Shown: positions 5,288-6,973 of the stretch, in pieces
Numbering within the stretch: position 1 is the first letter of the stretch
Layout of the letters: each line of letters opens with the position of its first letter
DNA from: Acidimicrobium sp. BACL17 MAG-120823-bin42
GTDB lineage: Bacteria; Actinomycetota; Acidimicrobiia; Acidimicrobiales; Ilumatobacteraceae
Assembly: GCA_001438985.1 (NCBI GenBank)
Contig: LIAZ01000065.1
Coordinates: 1 to 6,973, forward strand
Reading direction: 5' to 3'
Length of the DNA: 6,973 nt
Translations under genes and position numbers: made by a program
The notes under the pieces: generated by a model
Seen by the model: the letters and a program-made list of their open reading frames with translations, nothing else
Told to the model about the DNA's origin: nothing
The model's database searches: none

Positions 5288-6973
5288 GTACTGCAAAAGT
5301 TGAACAACGGGAACGTGACATTTTGGGCGTTAGCGCCATGCGTCCGGATGGTGCCGCGAAGGTAACCGGTGACTTTTCATTCACCTCTGACATGCACGCT
5401 GAGAATATGTTGTGGGGGGCCACCCTTCGCTCACCACATCCGTATGCCCGTATCGTCAGCATCGATACATCGCGTGCATTGGCGCTACCCGGCGTGCATT
5501 GCGTCATCACCGCCGATGATGTTCCTGGTAAGCAAACATATGGATTGATTAGTAGCGATCAGCCCGTCTTTGCGCGTGACTACGTCCGATATATGGGCGA
5601 GCCAGTTGCCGCGATCGCCGCGGACCACCCAGAAACGTGTCGGCGAGCGCTTGCACTCATCGACATTGCATACGAAGTGTTGAAGCCACTCACTAACGCT
5701 GAAGACGCAATCGCTGGATCGTTTCCTCCTATTCACCCAGATGGAAACATCATTCGTCATCAACGCATTGTTCGGGGTGACCAACACGCAACAGGGGCAA
5801 TCATCGTTGAGGGTGAATACGAAATTGGTATGCAAGACCAAGCCTTCCTGGGATTAGAGGCTGCGCTTGCTATCCCCGATGATCACGGCAAAGGTGTCGA
5901 GTTACATGTGGCAACTCAATGGCTGCATGAAGACCTTGGACAAATCTCTGCTTGCCTCGATCTGCCGCCGCAAAACGTCCGCCTTATTCTTGGTGGTGTT
6001 GGCGGAGCATTTGGCGCACGTGAAGACATCAGCTTGCAAGTTCATTGTTGCTTGCTTGCCCTCAAAGCGGGACGACCAATCAAAATGCAATATGGTCGCG
6101 AAGAGAGTTTCTTCGGCCATGTCCATCGCCATCCTGCAAAAATCTTCATGCGCCATCACGCTCAATCAGATGGTCGTATCGTCAAAATAGAAGCGCGTTT
6201 TGTATTTGACGGTGGTGCATACACCAGCACCTCACCAGCGGTGCTGATCAATGGCATCACGCATACTCAGGGGCCGTACAAGTGCGACAACGCCACCGTA
6301 GATGGTTGGGCTATTCGTACGAACAACCCACCCTGTGGTGCAATGCGTGGCTTCGGAGTTGTTCAGGCATGCTTCGCCCACGAATCCCAAATGGACAAAA
6401 TTGCTGCCGCAGCCGGATTATCCGCTGTTGACGTTCGGCTCATTAATGCAATGGTCACCGGAGACAGGTTGATCACAGGTCAGGTGATGGAAAGCGTCGC
6501 GCCAGTTGCACGCTGCATTATTGAAACCGAGCAAATCCCTCTCCCCGCTCCGCTTCCGTCCAATGCTCACGAACTGCTCCTACCGGGTGGCAGTGGCTTA
6601 ACAGCATCTGCGTCACATATTGTTCGCGGAATTGGCTGGGGTGTCTCGATGAAGAATCTCATGTACAGCGAAGGTTTTGATGATTATGCAACCGCACGTT
6701 GCTCCATAAAAGATGGCGTCGTCTATCTCAAATTTGCAACGTCTGAGGTGGGTCAAGGTTTCGTGACACTTGCACCCCAGATCGCGCGTTCAGTACTTGG
6801 TCTTGATGATGTCGTAGTTGAGCCAATTGATACACAGATTGGCTCTGCGGGATCCACCTCCGCATCTCGTCAAACATGGATGAGTGGAGGCGCTGTAGAC
6901 GGTGCATGTCGCTTGGTCCGTGAGCAGATATTCAAATACGTTGGTGCACAGCACGACATCGATCCGCTGCGGC
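5284..6973 (+). CDS. Xanthine dehydrogenase-type Mo-binding large subunit, PucD-like; 3' partial
   Basis: This second molybdopterin-binding catalytic subunit stays open for 563 codons to the right edge; the family usually runs to about 750-780 residues. The alpha/beta hammerhead domain spans about residues 20-140 (KVTGDFSF, LRSPHPYARI, VRYMGEPVAAIAA). Mo-binding motifs follow: MQDQAFLGLEAALAIP (183-198), ATQWLH (210-215), GGVGGAFGAREDIS (237-250), REESFFGHVHRHP (272-284), NNPPCGAMRGFGVVQ with Arg355 (347-361), SEVGQG (487-492) and GSAGSTSASRQT (520-531). The catalytic Glu near the C-terminus is beyond the window. These motifs match my recall of Gram-positive, mainly actinobacterial, xanthine dehydrogenase subunit D (PucD). 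It differs clearly from the other Mo subunit: LGLE replaces LEPE at the substrate pocket and GAFGAREDI replaces GAFGGKEDM, so it is not a recent duplicate. The ATG overlaps the Fe-S gene stop. The nearest purine-rich stretch, GAAAGG at 5265-5270, is 13 nt away, so coupling probably drives its translation. Confidence 0.92.
   Translation, partial: MSTAKVEQRERDILGVSAMRPDGAAKVTGDFSFTSDMHAENMLWGATLRSPHPYARIVSIDTSRALALPGVHCVITADDVPGKQTYGLISSDQPVFARDYVRYMGEPVAAIAADHPETCRRALALIDIAYEVLKPLTNAEDAIAGSFPPIHPDGNIIRHQRIVRGDQHATGAIIVEGEYEIGMQDQAFLGLEAALAIPDDHGKGVELHVATQWLHEDLGQISACLDLPPQNVRLILGGVGGAFGAREDISLQVHCCLLALKAGRPIKMQYGREESFFGHVHRHPAKIFMRHHAQSDGRIVKIEARFVFDGGAYTSTSPAVLINGITHTQGPYKCDNATVDGWAIRTNNPPCGAMRGFGVVQACFAHESQMDKIAAAAGLSAVDVRLINAMVTGDRLITGQVMESVAPVARCIIETEQIPLPAPLPSNAHELLLPGGSGLTASASHIVRGIGWGVSMKNLMYSEGFDDYATARCSIKDGVVYLKFATSEVGQGFVTLAPQIARSVLGLDDVVVEPIDTQIGSAGSTSASRQTWMSGGAVDGACRLVREQIFKYVGAQHDIDPLR

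Larger units (their letters stand above)
1..6973 (+). other. Six-gene, translationally coupled Mo-hydroxylase operon segment
   Basis: All six genes run in the same direction. Gaps are 2 bp at 1838/1841 and 3948/3951, and stop/start overlaps of the ATGA form occur at 2908-2911, 4793-4796 and 5284-5287. No internal terminator hairpin or promoter has room to exist outside coding sequence. The operon promoter lies left of the window, and its end lies to the right. Co-transcription is inferred from spacing and not shown directly. Confidence 0.85.

Noticed and set aside
4998..5510. 170-codon open frame on the minus strand
   Set aside because: It lies across the well-supported Fe-S and Mo subunit genes. 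The translation has no recognisable domain, so it is a shadow frame.
5485..5841. 118-codon open frame on the minus strand
   Set aside because: It is antisense to conserved hammerhead-domain coding sequence of the second Mo subunit, and nothing recognisable is encoded.
5867..6190. 107-codon open frame on the plus strand in another frame
   Set aside because: It is nested inside the second Mo subunit, whose frame here encodes the conserved GGVGGAFG and REESFFGH motifs.

Overview
The window is a dense stretch of protein-coding DNA with every supportable gene on the + strand. It holds six genes of one apparent operon. The first gene is cut by the left edge and the last by the right edge. Junctions are either 2 bp gaps (genes 1-2 and 3-4) or 4 bp ATGA stop/start overlaps (genes 2-3, 4-5 and 5-6). 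There is no intergenic space, so no internal promoter or terminator can be placed, and no stretch of 300 bases lacks a gene. I saw no RNA genes, insertion sequences, CRISPR arrays or obvious repeats.

Layout: (1) 1-1838, C-terminal bulk of a molybdenum hydroxylase large subunit, closest in my recall to the 'selenium-dependent xanthine dehydrogenase'/XdhD type; (2) 1841-2911, a short SsnA-like amidohydrolase; (3) 2908-3948, a luciferase-like (bacterial luciferase/F420 reductase fold) flavin or F420 oxidoreductase; (4) 3951-4796, the FAD subunit of a xanthine dehydrogenase-type enzyme (PucC/YgfM-like); (5) 4793-5287, the 2x[2Fe-2S] subunit (PucE-like); (6) 5284 to the right edge, a second and different molybdenum large subunit (PucD-like), whose last part lies outside.

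Genes 4-6 form a complete three-subunit molybdenum hydroxylase (FAD, Fe-S, Mo) of the kind that oxidises purines or other N-heteroaromatic rings and passes electrons Mo to Fe-S to FAD. Gene 1 is a second, divergent catalytic subunit that may share the Fe-S and FAD subunits, or may carry its own Fe-S domain upstream of the window. SsnA next to XdhD-like and YgfM-like genes recalls the E. coli ygfK-ssnA-ygfM-xdhD cluster. Here an SsnA-like hydrolase and a luciferase-like enzyme sit between the two Mo modules. A reasonable inference is a catabolic or salvage route for a purine or related N-heterocycle: hydroxylation, hydrolytic deamination or ring opening, and a flavin/F420-dependent redox step. 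The actual substrate cannot be read from the sequence.

Organism: a bacterium with G+C near one half by eye and very compact gene packing. The PucD-like subunit and the luciferase-like protein resemble actinobacterial versions, so a streamlined Actinomycetota (for example aquatic) is my best guess. It is a low-confidence inference because no phylogenetic marker is present. The most unusual points are the two unlike Mo subunits in one coupled operon, the SsnA-like enzyme lacking the usual N-terminal beta-sandwich part, and the embedded luciferase-like gene.
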